From Flavobacteriaceae bacterium (GTDB lineage: Bacteria; Bacteroidota; Bacteroidia; Flavobacteriales; Flavobacteriaceae): DNA of 64,000 nt. How positions within the stretch are numbered: position 1 is the first letter of the stretch; the number at the start of each line of letters is the position of its first letter. Made by a program: the position numbers and the translations under genes. Positions 36,695-46,033 of the stretch are shown here, piece after piece. Location: the NCBI GenBank assembly GCA_018669795.1, contig JABHSQ010000005.1, positions 186,001 through 250,000 of the forward strand, read 5' to 3'. The notes beneath the pieces are model-generated. The model had not been told where the DNA came from, made no database searches, and saw only the letters and a program-made list of their open reading frames with translations.

Positions 36695-38415
36695 TAATTA
36701 TCTTTTAATACTGAAATAATAGCATTCAATTTTTCTTGATTTTCTTTAATAACCTCTAAACGATCACTAGAATTTGAATTCACGCTAATATAAAACTTTA
36801 TTTTGGGCTCAGTACCACTTGGTCTCATCGCAATTTTACTTCCGTCTTCCGTGTAATATATTAAAACGTTTGATTTTGGGATATGTATGGCTTCTAAAAT
36901 GTTTGTTTCAAAATCTTTAACTTCACTTAATTGATAATCTTCCAGTTTAATAACCTTACTTCCTGCAATTTCTTGATACGGTTTTTCTCTGAAGTTTTTC
37001 ATTATTTCTGAAATTTCTTCAGCTCCTTTTTTTCCTTTTTTAACTATTGAAATAAGATGTTCTTGATAATATCCATATTTAAAATAAATAGTGTCTAAGT
37101 AAGTTAACAAACTTTCTCCTTCTTGTTTTTTCTGTGCTGCAATTTCACAAACAAGTAGGGCAGCGGTTACTGCATCTTTATCTCTTACAAAATCACCTAC
37201 TAAATAACCAAAGCTTTCTTCACCACCACCAATGTGTTCTAGTTCTGGAAAGTCTTTAATCATTTTCGCAATCCATTTAAATCCAGTAAGACCTTCCTTG
37301 TAAATTACATTAAAATCTTCTGCAATTTTCTTTATTGCAGGAGTCGACACAATGGTGGAAGCTACAAATTGCTTTCCGTTAAGTTTATTTAACTTTTTCC
37401 ATTGTTCTAATAGAAAATGAGTTTTAATAAGCATCGCCTGATTTCCATTAAGGAGCGTATATTCACCTTCTGGATTTTTAACTGCAACACCCAATCGGTC
37501 ACCATCTGGATCGGTACCAATTACAATATCTCCATTTTGTTTTGAAGCCAAGTCAATTGCCATTGTTAAGGCTTCAGGTTCTTCAGGGTTTGGAGAAACT
37601 ACCGTTGGAAAATTACCATTTGGTATTTCTTGTTCTTTAACAATAGCTACATTTTTATATCCTGCTTGTTCAAATACTCTCGGAATTATCGCAATGGAAG
37701 TTCCGTGTAATGAGGTGAAAACTATATTTAATTTGTCCTTTGCTTCTTGACTTGTATTATACGATCCATTTTTAATAGAAGCATCAGCAAAAGCAGTATC
37801 GACATCTTCATCAATGTAGGTGATCAGGTTGCTATTTGACTTAAATTTAATTTCAGAATACGCTAAATTATTAATTTCAGAAATAATTTCTTTATCCTGT
37901 GGTGGTACTAATTGACCGCCATCTTCCCAATACACTTTATAGCCATTATATTCTGGTGGGTTATGTGATGCAGTTAATACTATACCACATTGACAAGCTA
38001 AATGTTTTACTGCAAAAGATAGCTCTGGAGTTGGTCTTAAACCTGAAAATAGATAAACCTGAATTCCATTTGCTGAAAAAACATCAGCTACTAATTTTGC
38101 TAATTCTTTACTGTTATTTCTACAATCATATGCAATTGCAGTTTTTATAGTTTGATTAGGAAATTGTTTTATTAAATAATTAGAAAGTCCTTGCGTGTTT
38201 TTTCCTAAGGTATATTTGTTGATTCGGTTATCACCTACACCCATAATTCCACGCATGCCACCGGTGCCAAATTCTAAGTTTTTATAAAAACTTTCTTCCA
38301 AATTTTTAGGCTCAAAAGCAATTAAATTTTTTACAGTTTGCTGCGTTTCTTTGTCAAAAAAAGGAGTGAGCCATATATTTACGCGCTCTAATATTTTAGG
38401 ATTTATATTTATCAT
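36694..38415 (-). CDS. Phospho-sugar mutase (phosphoglucomutase/phosphomannomutase)
   Basis: Interconverts hexose 1- and 6-phosphates. The 573-residue alpha-D-phosphohexomutase has the phosphoserine loop LTASHNPPEYNGYK near 144-158, the metal loop GTDPDGDRLGV near 305, the sugar-binding loop GGGEESFGYL near 395 and the phosphate-binding RPSGTEPKIKFY near the C-terminus. It is the longer PGM2-like bacterial type. The gene is first in a two-gene operon with the MsbA-like exporter, driven by a consensus promoter just upstream. Whether glucose or mannose phosphate is preferred cannot be told. Confidence 0.92.
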   Translation of the reverse strand: MININPKILERVNIWLTPFFDKETQQTVKNLIAFEPKNLEESFYKNLEFGTGGMRGIMGVGDNRINKYTLGKNTQGLSNYLIKQFPNQTIKTAIAYDCRNNSKELAKLVADVFSANGIQVYLFSGLRPTPELSFAVKHLACQCGIVLTASHNPPEYNGYKVYWEDGGQLVPPQDKEIISEINNLAYSEIKFKSNSNLITYIDEDVDTAFADASIKNGSYNTSQEAKDKLNIVFTSLHGTSIAIIPRVFEQAGYKNVAIVKEQEIPNGNFPTVVSPNPEEPEALTMAIDLASKQNGDIVIGTDPDGDRLGVAVKNPEGEYTLLNGNQAMLIKTHFLLEQWKKLNKLNGKQFVASTIVSTPAIKKIAEDFNVIYKEGLTGFKWIAKMIKDFPELEHIGGGEESFGYLVGDFVRDKDAVTAALLVCEIAAQKKQEGESLLTYLDTIYFKYGYYQEHLISIVKKGKKGAEEISEIMKNFREKPYQEIAGSKVIKLEDYQLSEVKDFETNILEAIHIPKSNVLIYYTEDGSKIAMRPSGTEPKIKFYISVNSNSSDRLEVIKENQEKLNAIISVLKDN

Positions 38416-38433
38416 TATTTAATTTTAATAGTG

Positions 38434-38464
38434 CAAAAGTAATTGTTTTAGTAGTACTCACAAA
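38434..38464 (-). promoter_or_regulatory. Consensus promoter of the phosphohexomutase-exporter operon
   Basis: On the minus strand TTTG, 19 nt, then TACTTTTG: both the -33 and -7 elements of the Bacteroidota consensus at ideal spacing. The start codon lies about 19 nt downstream of the -7 box. Confidence 0.8.
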
Positions 38465-38503
38465 GTGACGGAGTATTTAAAGATTGTATTTAGAATAAAG
38501 AAT

Positions 38504-39445
38504 TTAAATATGCTCTTTAACAATATAGTTTTTTAAGCCTTTTTTGCTTCTAAGAATTAATTCTCCTAAAAATCCAGCTACAAAAAACTGGGATCCGATA
38601 ATCATTGCTGTAAGCGCAATGTAAAATTGTGGCCTTTCAGTAATTAATCTTCCTGTAGGGTTGATAAAAATTTTGTCTATTCCCAAATAAAAAGCAAATA
38701 GAAAGCCTACCATTAAAATAATAGCGCCCCAAGCACCAAAAAAATGCATCGGTCTTTTGCCAAATTTTGATATAAAAGAAATCGTTATTAAATCTAAAAA
38801 TCCTCTAATAAATCGTTCCATACCAAATTTTGTTTCTCCGTATTTTCTCGCTTGATGCTTTACTATCTTTTCACCGATTTTACTAAATCCTGCATTTTTA
38901 GCAAGTACAGGAATATACCGATGCATCTCACCGGTAACTTCAATGTTTTTAATCACCTCTTTTTTGTAGGCTTTAAGCCCACAATTAAAATCATTTAGTT
39001 GTACTCCAGATGTTTTTCTAGCAGCAAAATTGAATAATTTTGAAGGTAAGTTCTTTGCGATTTTCGAATCGTACCGCACTTTTTTCCAACCAGATATTAA
39101 ATCGTATCCTTCGCTGGTAATCATTTGATAAAGCTCAGGGATTTCTTCAGGATTATCTTGTAAATCTGCATCCATTGTGATAATTACATCTCCCTCGGCT
39201 TTTGCAAATCCTGCATGTAGCGCTTGTGATTTTCCAAAGTTTTCTAGAAAACGAATTCCTTTTACTTCAGAATGATCATAAGCTAATTTTATAATAATCT
39301 CCCATGATTTATCGGTACTACCATCATCAATAAAAATGACCTCATATAAATAACCATCAGACTGCATAACTTTTGCAATCCAATGGTATAATTCATTTAA
39401 TGATTCTTCTTCATTAAGAAGGGGAATGATGATAGAAAGATTCAT
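38504..39445 (-). CDS. Family 2 glycosyltransferase, polyprenyl-phosphate type
   Basis: A 313-residue GT2 enzyme. The GT-A domain (about 1-220) has the nucleotide-binding FIDDGSTDKSWE near 41, the DADLQDNPEEI DxD-like motif near 92, and the acceptor region ISGWKKVRYDSK. Two C-terminal membrane helices (about 232-255 and 275-300) place it in the DPM1/GtrB/ArnC-like group that loads a sugar on undecaprenyl phosphate. It is 12 nt downstream of the DUF4199 gene. The sugar donor is unknown. Confidence 0.88.
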   Translation of the reverse strand: MNLSIIIPLLNEEESLNELYHWIAKVMQSDGYLYEVIFIDDGSTDKSWEIIIKLAYDHSEVKGIRFLENFGKSQALHAGFAKAEGDVIITMDADLQDNPEEIPELYQMITSEGYDLISGWKKVRYDSKIAKNLPSKLFNFAARKTSGVQLNDFNCGLKAYKKEVIKNIEVTGEMHRYIPVLAKNAGFSKIGEKIVKHQARKYGETKFGMERFIRGFLDLITISFISKFGKRPMHFFGAWGAIILMVGFLFAFYLGIDKIFINPTGRLITERPQFYIALTAMIIGSQFFVAGFLGELILRSKKGLKNYIVKEHI

Positions 39446-39457
39446 AGGGGTATGCGT

Positions 39458-39985
39458 CTAGTGTTCTGGACGATTTACTTTCATTATTAATCCAGCAATT
39501 AAAGAGGTAATAAAACCTAAAAATAGTGGTATGATTATTCCCATTGCTGTCATAATGGTTGGAGTCATCATTTTTTCTGTTATTCCGATAGCCATATCAA
39601 TTTGTTCTTGCGTCATGTCAGGATTTTGAATTACCATCTGCTCTGAAGAAAAATCTAACATTTGAATTACATATTCAGGTTCAATAACCGTAATAAAAAT
39701 ATAATTGTAAATAGCTCCTATAATGGCAGCAATTAATGAAATTGCTAAACCTACTTTAAGAGATTCTGATACCGATAAATAACCTTCATTTTCAGATTTA
39801 AAAGCCTTTAAACCATAAACAATAATTCCTGCCATAATAGCTAAACCTGCAATGGTTAGCCACATAGGTCTCTCTATGTGATTATCAGTTACATATGCAA
39901 TTACTGATAGTGCAATTGATAATAGGCCCCAAATAATACCATAATTAAAAGCTATTTTTTTAATAGCGTCTTTTTGATTTTCCAT
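39458..39985 (-). CDS. DUF4199 family membrane protein
   Basis: A 175-residue protein with four membrane helices (about 12-32, 40-60, 78-102 and 145-168) and an acidic, Met-rich loop between helices 3 and 4 (EQMVIQNPDMTQEQIDMAIG). This is the DUF4199 pattern, a family largely confined to Bacteroidota that very often sits immediately before a GT2 glycosyltransferase, as here (12-nt gap). Function unknown; a helper role for the glycosyltransferase is an inference from gene order. Confidence 0.85.
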   Translation of the reverse strand: MENQKDAIKKIAFNYGIIWGLLSIALSVIAYVTDNHIERPMWLTIAGLAIMAGIIVYGLKAFKSENEGYLSVSESLKVGLAISLIAAIIGAIYNYIFITVIEPEYVIQMLDFSSEQMVIQNPDMTQEQIDMAIGITEKMMTPTIMTAMGIIIPLFLGFITSLIAGLIMKVNRPEH

Positions 39986-40171
39986 AAGTTTAGTTTTTTG
40001 TTAAATTACCATAAATAGTAACTGATTTGTTAGTAATCAAAGATATAAAAACGTTACAAAGTTAATGTATTTATACTTTAACTAATAGCTTAATATTTTA
40101 GAATGTTAAAAGTATATTTAATTCTTTTAAAAAAATAATAATAATTTTATGGTAGATTATATATAAATGAT

Positions 40172-40179
40172 TAAATTTG
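40172..40179 (+). promoter_or_regulatory. -7 promoter element of the L31 gene
   Basis: TAAATTTG is an exact TAnnTTTG match about 80 nt upstream of the L31 ATG. A leader of about 75 nt is therefore predicted, compatible with ribosomal-protein regulation, although I see no defined structure in it. Confidence 0.5.
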
Positions 40180-40259
40180 CAAACTGAAATCCTGGAAAGT
40201 ATTTTTTTAGGAAGATGATAAGTTTAATTAAAAGATTTCAGATTTTTAGGAAAAAGATT

Positions 40260-40511
40260 ATGAGAAAAGGTATTCACCCAGAAAATTATAGATTAGTAGC
40301 GTTTAAGGACATGTCAAATGAAGATGTGTTTCTTACAAAATCTACTGCTAACACTAAAGAAACCCTTGAAGTAGAAGGTGTTGAATATCCTTTAGTGAAA
40401 ATGGAAATTTCAAGAAGTTCTCACCCTTTTTATACTGGTAAGAAAAAACTGATCGATACGGCCGGTCGTATTGACAAGTTCAAAACCAAATATGCAAAAT
40501 TTAAGAAGTAA
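40260..40511 (+). CDS. rpmE2: 50S ribosomal protein L31, type B
   Basis: An 83-residue ribosomal protein. It starts [20 protein letters not shown] and contains the family block [22 protein letters not shown]. No Cys is present, so it is the zinc-independent type B form. The track extends it by 15 codons to 40215, but that extension ([14 protein letters not shown]) is not part of L31, and family members start at the MRKGIHP methionine, so 40260 is used. A strong intrinsic terminator follows. Confidence 0.96.
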   Translation: MRKGIHPENYRLVAFKDMSNEDVFLTKSTANTKETLEVEGVEYPLVKMEISRSSHPFYTGKKKLIDTAGRIDKFKTKYAKFKK

Positions 40512-40534
40512 TCTTCTTTTAAATATATTTTTAC

Positions 40535-40566
40535 AAGCCTTTGAGAAATCAAAGGCTTTTTTTTTA
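40535..40566 (+). terminator. Intrinsic terminator of the L31 gene
   Basis: A perfect 10-bp stem, aagcctttga and tcaaaggctt, closes a gaaa tetraloop and runs into nine T. Confidence 0.92.
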
Positions 40567-40572
40567 TAGCTT

Positions 40573-40600
40573 TGAATACTGAATACTGAATACTGAATAC
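40573..40600 (+). repeat. Four tandem copies of the 7-mer tgaatac
   Basis: Perfect head-to-tail repeats, 28 nt in all, end 6 nt before the start codon of the GlmU-like gene. They occupy the place of the ribosome-binding region. Copy number could vary by slippage. Confidence 0.9.
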
Positions 40601-40606
40601 TAAACT

Positions 40607-41782
40607 ATGAACTATATTTTATTTGACGGAAGTGCTCGCAATCAATTATTACCTTTTACCTATACGCGAACGGTAGCAGATATTCGAGTTGGAATTTTGA
40701 CCATACGTGAAAAATGGGAAAAAATGCTAGGCTTTACAACTTCAACAGTTACCGAAGATTATTTAATTGATAAGTTTCCAATGATCGAAATGGAGCAAAA
40801 TATTTTTATTAATGCTTCGATACTTCCAACCGAAAACTTAGTAAATCTTATTCAAAACCTATCAGAAAATAAAGCCTTGTTTATAGATGATGAGCCATTG
40901 GCCTTTTTTGCAAAAGAAGATCAGGAAATAGATTTTGAAACCTTTGATGTAATTTTATATACTAATGATGATATTTTAAGAATAGAAAACACCTGGGATA
41001 TTTTTAAGTTAAACGGTGAAGCAATTAAAAGAGATTTCAAGCTTTTAACTAGCGATAGAGAATCACAGCCTATCCCAGAAATGACTATAGCTTTTAATAA
41101 AGATCAAATTTTTATAGAAGAAGGAGCTGTTTTACCCCTCTGTTCCTTAAACGCTAACGATGGACCTATATATATTGGGAAAGATTCAGAAATCATGGAA
41201 GGATCTATGATTCGCGGACCTTTTGCCTTGTGCGAAAATGCTACTATTAAAATGGGTGCAAAAATATATGGGGCAACTACTATTGGTCCACACTCTAAAG
41301 TAGGAGGAGAGGTTAATAATTGTGTGATATTTGGATATTCTAATAAAGGCCATGATGGATTTCTTGGAAATTCTGTTGTAGGTGAGTGGTGTAATATTGG
41401 AGCCGACACCAATAATTCTAACCTTAAAAATAATTATGCTGAAGTGAGATTATGGGATTATGAAACTGAAGGATTCGCAAAAACAGGATTGCAATTTTGT
41501 GGATTAATGTTGGGTGATCATAGTAAATGTGGTATTAATACCATGTTTAATACCGGAACGGTAGTGGGAGTAAGTGCCAATATTTTTGGAAGCGGATTCC
41601 CTCGTAATTTTATCCCAAGTTTTAGTTGGGGCGGAAGCGCTGGAATGATCACTTATAAAACCAACAAAGCGTTTGAGGTAGCTAAAGTGGTAATGTCTAG
41701 AAGGGATATAGCATTTACAGAAGTTGATATTCAAATTTTAGAACATATCTTTAAGGAAACTAGTAAATGGAGGAAAGGTTAG
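40607..41782 (+). CDS. GlmU-like sugar nucleotidyltransferase/acyltransferase
   Basis: A 391-residue protein of the TIGR03991 type, a bacteroidete GlmU-like family. The N-terminus MNYILFDGSARNQLLPFTYTR replaces the usual LAAGxGTRM pyrophosphorylase loop. The C-terminal half (about 190-370) is a left-handed beta-helix with hexapeptide repeats such as IRGPFALCENATIKMGAKIYG and VVGEWCNIGADTNNSNLKNNY. In Bacteroidota this family is proposed to make UDP-N-acetylglucosamine, but the diverged nucleotide loop makes the first activity uncertain. It is preceded by a 7-bp tandem repeat. Confidence 0.88.
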   Translation: MNYILFDGSARNQLLPFTYTRTVADIRVGILTIREKWEKMLGFTTSTVTEDYLIDKFPMIEMEQNIFINASILPTENLVNLIQNLSENKALFIDDEPLAFFAKEDQEIDFETFDVILYTNDDILRIENTWDIFKLNGEAIKRDFKLLTSDRESQPIPEMTIAFNKDQIFIEEGAVLPLCSLNANDGPIYIGKDSEIMEGSMIRGPFALCENATIKMGAKIYGATTIGPHSKVGGEVNNCVIFGYSNKGHDGFLGNSVVGEWCNIGADTNNSNLKNNYAEVRLWDYETEGFAKTGLQFCGLMLGDHSKCGINTMFNTGTVVGVSANIFGSGFPRNFIPSFSWGGSAGMITYKTNKAFEVAKVVMSRRDIAFTEVDIQILEHIFKETSKWRKG

Positions 41783-41866
41783 TTTTGTTTTAAGCTAACT
41801 GTATTTCACCTTCAAAGAAAATGTTTTGACTTTATAAGCCTTTGCGCATCTTTGTTGAATAAATAA

Positions 41867-43495
41867 TTACTTTTGTTTTTGAACCCTTTTCAACACCAAA
41901 AAATTTTGAGGATTAATGCCTAATCCACTTACTTTCTTACTAACAAATCGAACTGCCATGTCATAATATAAAGGAACTACTGGAGCTTCCTCAATTATAA
42001 TGGAATCCATTTTTTCATACAATAACTTTCGTTTTTCTATATTGGGAAGTGATAAGGATGCCACATATAAACTGTCGTAAACATTATTTTTAAAATGAGC
42101 ATAATTAGGTCCATTAGGGGTAAAATTCTTACTATAAAACAATGACAGGTAGTTTTCAGCATCAGGATAATCTGCAATCCAACTGGCTCTAAATATAGCT
42201 AACTCTCCTGAAGATTTCATTTGCCGCAGTGTAGAAGGGGGCACTACATCTATTTGTACTTGTATTCCTATTTTCTCTAATTCTCGTTGAATAAATTCAC
42301 ATAAATCTAAATATTGACTATTAGTACCTATAGCTATGGATGGATTATTATTTCCAGATTCTTTTTTATATTGACCTACTAATTCCTTTGCTTTTTCTGG
42401 TTGATAGGTATATCCTTCCATATTATTAAAACCGGCCAATCCTTTTGGAATAAATCCATGAATCGCAGGTATTCCTATTCCATTTCTTAAATACCTAATC
42501 ATTTTAATACGATCAAAGCCATAATTAATAGCCTGTCGTATTTTTTTTGATTGTATTTCAGAGCTTGGTGAATCCATATAAAATCCGAGATACTCCGTAT
42601 TTAAATAAGGACTTGTAATTAAATTTACTTGATTTTTATACTTTTCTTGAAGCTTTCCTTTAGTGCTTACTATTTCATCTTTATACGAATTATCTAATCC
42701 TGAAACAAAATCTAATTTTCCTTGAACAAATTGTAAAAATTCACTTTGTTTATCGGGTAGAAAAGTAATGGCTACTGCTTCTAGGTAAGGTAATTGATTT
42801 CCAAGTTCATCTTTTTCAAAATAATCTGGATTTCTACGAAGTACTAATTTTACATTTTCTTCCCAAAGTTTAAATTTAAATGGACCTGTTCCAACTGGAT
42901 TGGATCTAAAATCATTCCCATAATAATCGATAGCTTCTTTAGGAACTACCGAACAAAAACGCATAGAAAGTAATCCTAAAAATGCGGGGAATGGCTGGTT
43001 TAATTGAATACTGAAAGTACTATCATTTTCTGCATAAAAACGATTCACATTATTTAAAACCCAACTGCCTCTTGCAGCTACTTTTTCATCTAACAATCTA
43101 TTAAAACTATATTCAAAATCGCGAGCGGTTACAAGTCTTATAGAATCTTTATAATAGCCTGCAAATACCTCACTTTTATGAAAATACACATCATTTCTTA
43201 AATTAAATTTATAGGTTAGCGTACTATCATTAAAAGTCCAATTTTTTGCTATATCTGGTTGAACATTTAATTCATCATCTAATTGAACCAAGCTATTAAA
43301 TAACTGATTTGTTGGCCAAATTAATTGTGGATTACTTGCAAATGCAGGATCTAAAGTTGCAATATTGCTATGTTCATTATATCTAAATACAAGATGATCT
43401 TTATCAGATTTCATTTCTGAATTACAAGAAATCAAAAGAAATGACAAGTAACTTGCTGTTAATAAGTGAATTGATTTATTTTTTTTGAAGTTCAT
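41867..43495 (-). CDS. ABC-type peptide-binding lipoprotein (SBP family 5)
   Basis: A lipoprotein of about 542 residues of the OppA/DppA solute-binding class. The signal runs from MNFKKNKSIHLLTASYL to LLISC; the track's longer start (43513) adds six residues and is less likely. Family features include LVFRYNEHSNIATLDPAFASN near the N-terminus, the AKNWTFNDSTLTYKFNLRNDVYFH hinge block and SNPVGTGPFKFKLW. No permease or ATPase genes are nearby, so it must join components encoded elsewhere or act alone. It is divergent from mtaB. Confidence 0.88.
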   Translation of the reverse strand: MNFKKNKSIHLLTASYLSFLLISCNSEMKSDKDHLVFRYNEHSNIATLDPAFASNPQLIWPTNQLFNSLVQLDDELNVQPDIAKNWTFNDSTLTYKFNLRNDVYFHKSEVFAGYYKDSIRLVTARDFEYSFNRLLDEKVAARGSWVLNNVNRFYAENDSTFSIQLNQPFPAFLGLLSMRFCSVVPKEAIDYYGNDFRSNPVGTGPFKFKLWEENVKLVLRRNPDYFEKDELGNQLPYLEAVAITFLPDKQSEFLQFVQGKLDFVSGLDNSYKDEIVSTKGKLQEKYKNQVNLITSPYLNTEYLGFYMDSPSSEIQSKKIRQAINYGFDRIKMIRYLRNGIGIPAIHGFIPKGLAGFNNMEGYTYQPEKAKELVGQYKKESGNNNPSIAIGTNSQYLDLCEFIQRELEKIGIQVQIDVVPPSTLRQMKSSGELAIFRASWIADYPDAENYLSLFYSKNFTPNGPNYAHFKNNVYDSLYVASLSLPNIEKRKLLYEKMDSIIIEEAPVVPLYYDMAVRFVSKKVSGLGINPQNFLVLKRVQKQK

Positions 43496-43523
43496 CTGCT
43501 TTTTTGAAACCAATTATAGTTTG

Positions 43524-43531
43524 TATTTTTG
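43524..43531 (+). promoter_or_regulatory. -7 promoter element of mtaB
   Basis: TATTTTTG matches TAnnTTTG exactly, 40 nt before the mtaB ATG. A TTTG lies 17 nt upstream, slightly closer than the usual 19. Confidence 0.5.
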
Positions 43532-43570
43532 TATTACCATAAATAAAAGGGTTTTGTCAAAAATACAAGA

Positions 43571-44887
43571 ATGAATCCAAGAAAAAAAGTCGCATTTTAT
43601 ACTTTAGGTTGTAAGCTAAATTTTAGCGAGACATCTACCATTGCTAGAAGTTTTAATGATGAAGGTTTTGATCGCGTTAATTTCTCTGAAAAGGCAGATA
43701 TGTATGTCATAAATACCTGCAGTGTTACAGAAAATGCAGATAGAAGGTTTAAAGATATCGTAAAACAAGCTCAAAAAGTAAATTCTGATGCATTTATAGC
43801 TGCTGTAGGCTGCTATGCACAACTAAAACCACAAGAATTAGCAGATGTAAATGGAGTTGATTTAGTATTAGGAGCTACTGAAAAGTTTAGGATCACAGAT
43901 TATATCAATGACCTAGCAAAAAATGATTTTGGTAAAGTTCATTCCTGTGAGATTAAAGATGCAGATTTTTATGTTGGCTCTTATTCTATTGGGGATCGCA
44001 CTCGAGCTTTTTTAAAGATTCAAGATGGTTGTGATTATGTATGTACTTTCTGTACCATTCCGCTTGCAAGAGGTATTTCTAGAAGTGAAGTATTGGATAA
44101 AGTATTGTTAAATGCGAAAAAAATTTCAGATCAAGGTATCAAAGAAATAGTACTTACTGGTGTTAATATTGGTGATTATGGGAAAGGAGAATTTGGCAAT
44201 AAAAAACACCAACATACTTTTCTAGAATTGATTCAAGAATTAGATAATATTGATGGGATTGAAAGAATTCGAATTTCCTCGATAGAACCCAACTTATTAA
44301 AAAATGAAACAATTCAATTTGTTTCCAGCTCAAAAGCATTTGTGCCTCATTTCCATATTCCTTTACAAAGTGGGAGTAATAAGTTATTACGTTTAATGAA
44401 ACGTCGTTATAAGCGTGAGTTATATGTTGAAAAAGTTAACGAAATAAAAAAATACATGCCAGATGCTTGTATTGGAGTGGATGTTATTATTGGGTTTCCT
44501 GGTGAAACCGATGAATTATTTTTAGAAACGTATCATTTTTTAAATGAATTGGATATTTCCTATCTTCATGTTTTTACCTATTCAGAAAGAGAAAATACAC
44601 CAGCAGCTAGCATGGATGGGGTAGTGCCATTAAATGTTAGGAAAAAAAGAAGTAAAATGTTACGTGGATTGTCCGTTAAAAAAAGACGTTCATTTTATGA
44701 AAGTCAGTTAAACACTGTGCACACTGTATTGTTTGAAGGAGAAAATAAGAAGGGTTATATACTTGGTTTTACAGAAAATTATGTAAAAATTAAACAGCCT
44801 TGGAATCCTGGGTTAATAAATACTACCCGTGAGGTTTTATTAACTGAAATTGATGATGATGGAATGGTACGATTTGAATTTACCTAG
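43571..44887 (+). CDS. mtaB: tRNA t6A37 methylthiotransferase MtaB
   Basis: A radical-SAM enzyme that converts t6A37 in tRNA to ms2t6A. In the 438 residues the N-terminal methylthiotransferase domain has its cluster ligands C14 (TLGCKLN), C50 (NTCSVT) and C81 (VGCYAQ). The radical-SAM cluster is C154, C158, C161 in CDYVCTFC, and the end of the protein (about 370-438) fits a TRAM RNA-binding domain. The TLGCKLNFSE opening is characteristic of MtaB rather than MiaB or RimO. A perfect -7 element lies upstream. Confidence 0.93.
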   Translation: MNPRKKVAFYTLGCKLNFSETSTIARSFNDEGFDRVNFSEKADMYVINTCSVTENADRRFKDIVKQAQKVNSDAFIAAVGCYAQLKPQELADVNGVDLVLGATEKFRITDYINDLAKNDFGKVHSCEIKDADFYVGSYSIGDRTRAFLKIQDGCDYVCTFCTIPLARGISRSEVLDKVLLNAKKISDQGIKEIVLTGVNIGDYGKGEFGNKKHQHTFLELIQELDNIDGIERIRISSIEPNLLKNETIQFVSSSKAFVPHFHIPLQSGSNKLLRLMKRRYKRELYVEKVNEIKKYMPDACIGVDVIIGFPGETDELFLETYHFLNELDISYLHVFTYSERENTPAASMDGVVPLNVRKKRSKMLRGLSVKKRRSFYESQLNTVHTVLFEGENKKGYILGFTENYVKIKQPWNPGLINTTREVLLTEIDDDGMVRFEFT

Positions 44888-44889
44888 AG

Positions 44890-45189
44890 TTAGATATTAA
44901 TTCCTACTGGAAGTAATTTTTTATATTTTCTGCGATTTTTTTTTAAAAATGAAGCTATTTCTGGGCTGGTAGGGACTAAATGTATTCTTCGATCTTCAAC
45001 AATATTAAAGACAGCTTTAATGAAAACTTCTCTAAAACCTTGCTCCTCCATATCGCTTGGCATTTCATATTTGGTAAGAAATATTTTTCGATCTTGTGAT
45101 GCATACTCAATTCGCGCCATATGATCACCAACTTCTAATTCAAACTGTCTTAAAAACTCATTATCTGTAATTTCTACATCTTCAATCAT
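44890..45189 (-). CDS. Small GNAT-type N-acetyltransferase (YidJ-like)
   Basis: A 99-residue protein of the compact GNAT_like family (PF14542 type). It has HMARIEYASQDRKIFLTKYEMP, the two-strand core, an abbreviated acetyl-CoA loop region EEQGFREVFIKAVF, and the HLVPTSPEIASFLKKNRRKYKKL end that fits the family's C-terminal strand and helix. Substrates of this family are mostly unknown. The gene converges on mtaB with only 2 nt between stops. Confidence 0.78.
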   Translation of the reverse strand: MIEDVEITDNEFLRQFELEVGDHMARIEYASQDRKIFLTKYEMPSDMEEQGFREVFIKAVFNIVEDRRIHLVPTSPEIASFLKKNRRKYKKLLPVGINI

Positions 45190-45347
45190 AGGGAGTTGTT
45201 TTACGGATTACTTAATAACTTTATTATCAAGAATTTGCTGACTTTTATTGGTAGTAACTGATATTGATTTCAAAATAAAAATACTTTAGGATTGTAATCC
45301 TTTAAAGGGTAAATTTACGAATAATTATCGAGCTTAACTGTATTCAA

Positions 45348-46031
45348 TTGCTAAAGAACAAAAATACTAAAAAAACTCCTGTTTATTTTATCCCTGGATT
45401 AGCAGCAGGTAAAGAGATATTTGAGTATATTTCTTTACCAGAGGAGCTTTATGATGTGCATATAATTGAATGGATTATCCCTGAAAAAAAAGAAACTATA
45501 AAGCAATACGCAAGGCGTATGGCAGCATTAGTTAAAAAACCCAAACCTATTTTAATTGGTGTTTCTTTTGGAGGAGTTATGGCTCAGGAAATGAATGAGT
45601 TTTTAGATTTAAAAAAGCTAATTATTATTTCTAGTATTAAATCTAAAAATGAAATTCCTACTAAAATGAGAATTTTTAAAACGATACCTGCTTATAGGTT
45701 AATACCAGCAACTTTTCTGGAAAATACTAAAAACTTGGTGAAGTATGGCTTGGGAATAAAATCTAAAAATAAATTAGAATTATATCAAAATTACCTATCT
45801 GTTAAAAATACGCACTATTTAAAATGGGCTATCAAACAAATGGTTGGATGGGATCGGGTAATTGAAATAAAAAATATAATACACATTCATGGAGATAAAG
45901 ATCCTGTATTCCCTATTGAAAAAATTAAAAATTGTATTGTTATTCCTGGCGGTACCCATATTATGTTAATTGTTAAGTTTAAATGGTTAAATGAAAATTT
46001 ACCAAAAATTATGGAGGATCGTTATAAATAG
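45348..46031 (+). CDS. Alpha/beta hydrolase
   Basis: A 227-residue hydrolase fold protein without a signal peptide. The nucleophile elbow is GVSFGGVMAQEM near residue 72-83 (Ser in the GxSxG motif), preceded by the oxyanion strand YFIPGLAAGKEIF. The His of the triad is probably in PGGTHIML near residue 208, and an acidic residue in HGDKDPVFP near 185. The start is a TTG, since no ATG fits before the first strand. The next gene begins 2 nt after its stop, implying an operon with the SLC12-like transporter. The substrate is unknown. Confidence 0.85.
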   Translation: MLKNKNTKKTPVYFIPGLAAGKEIFEYISLPEELYDVHIIEWIIPEKKETIKQYARRMAALVKKPKPILIGVSFGGVMAQEMNEFLDLKKLIIISSIKSKNEIPTKMRIFKTIPAYRLIPATFLENTKNLVKYGLGIKSKNKLELYQNYLSVKNTHYLKWAIKQMVGWDRVIEIKNIIHIHGDKDPVFPIEKIKNCIVIPGGTHIMLIVKFKWLNENLPKIMEDRYK

Positions 46032-46033
46032 TA

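Noticed and set aside
40215-40259. 15-codon N-terminal extension of L31
   Set aside because: L31 type B starts at MRKGIHP; the extension is not part of the family.
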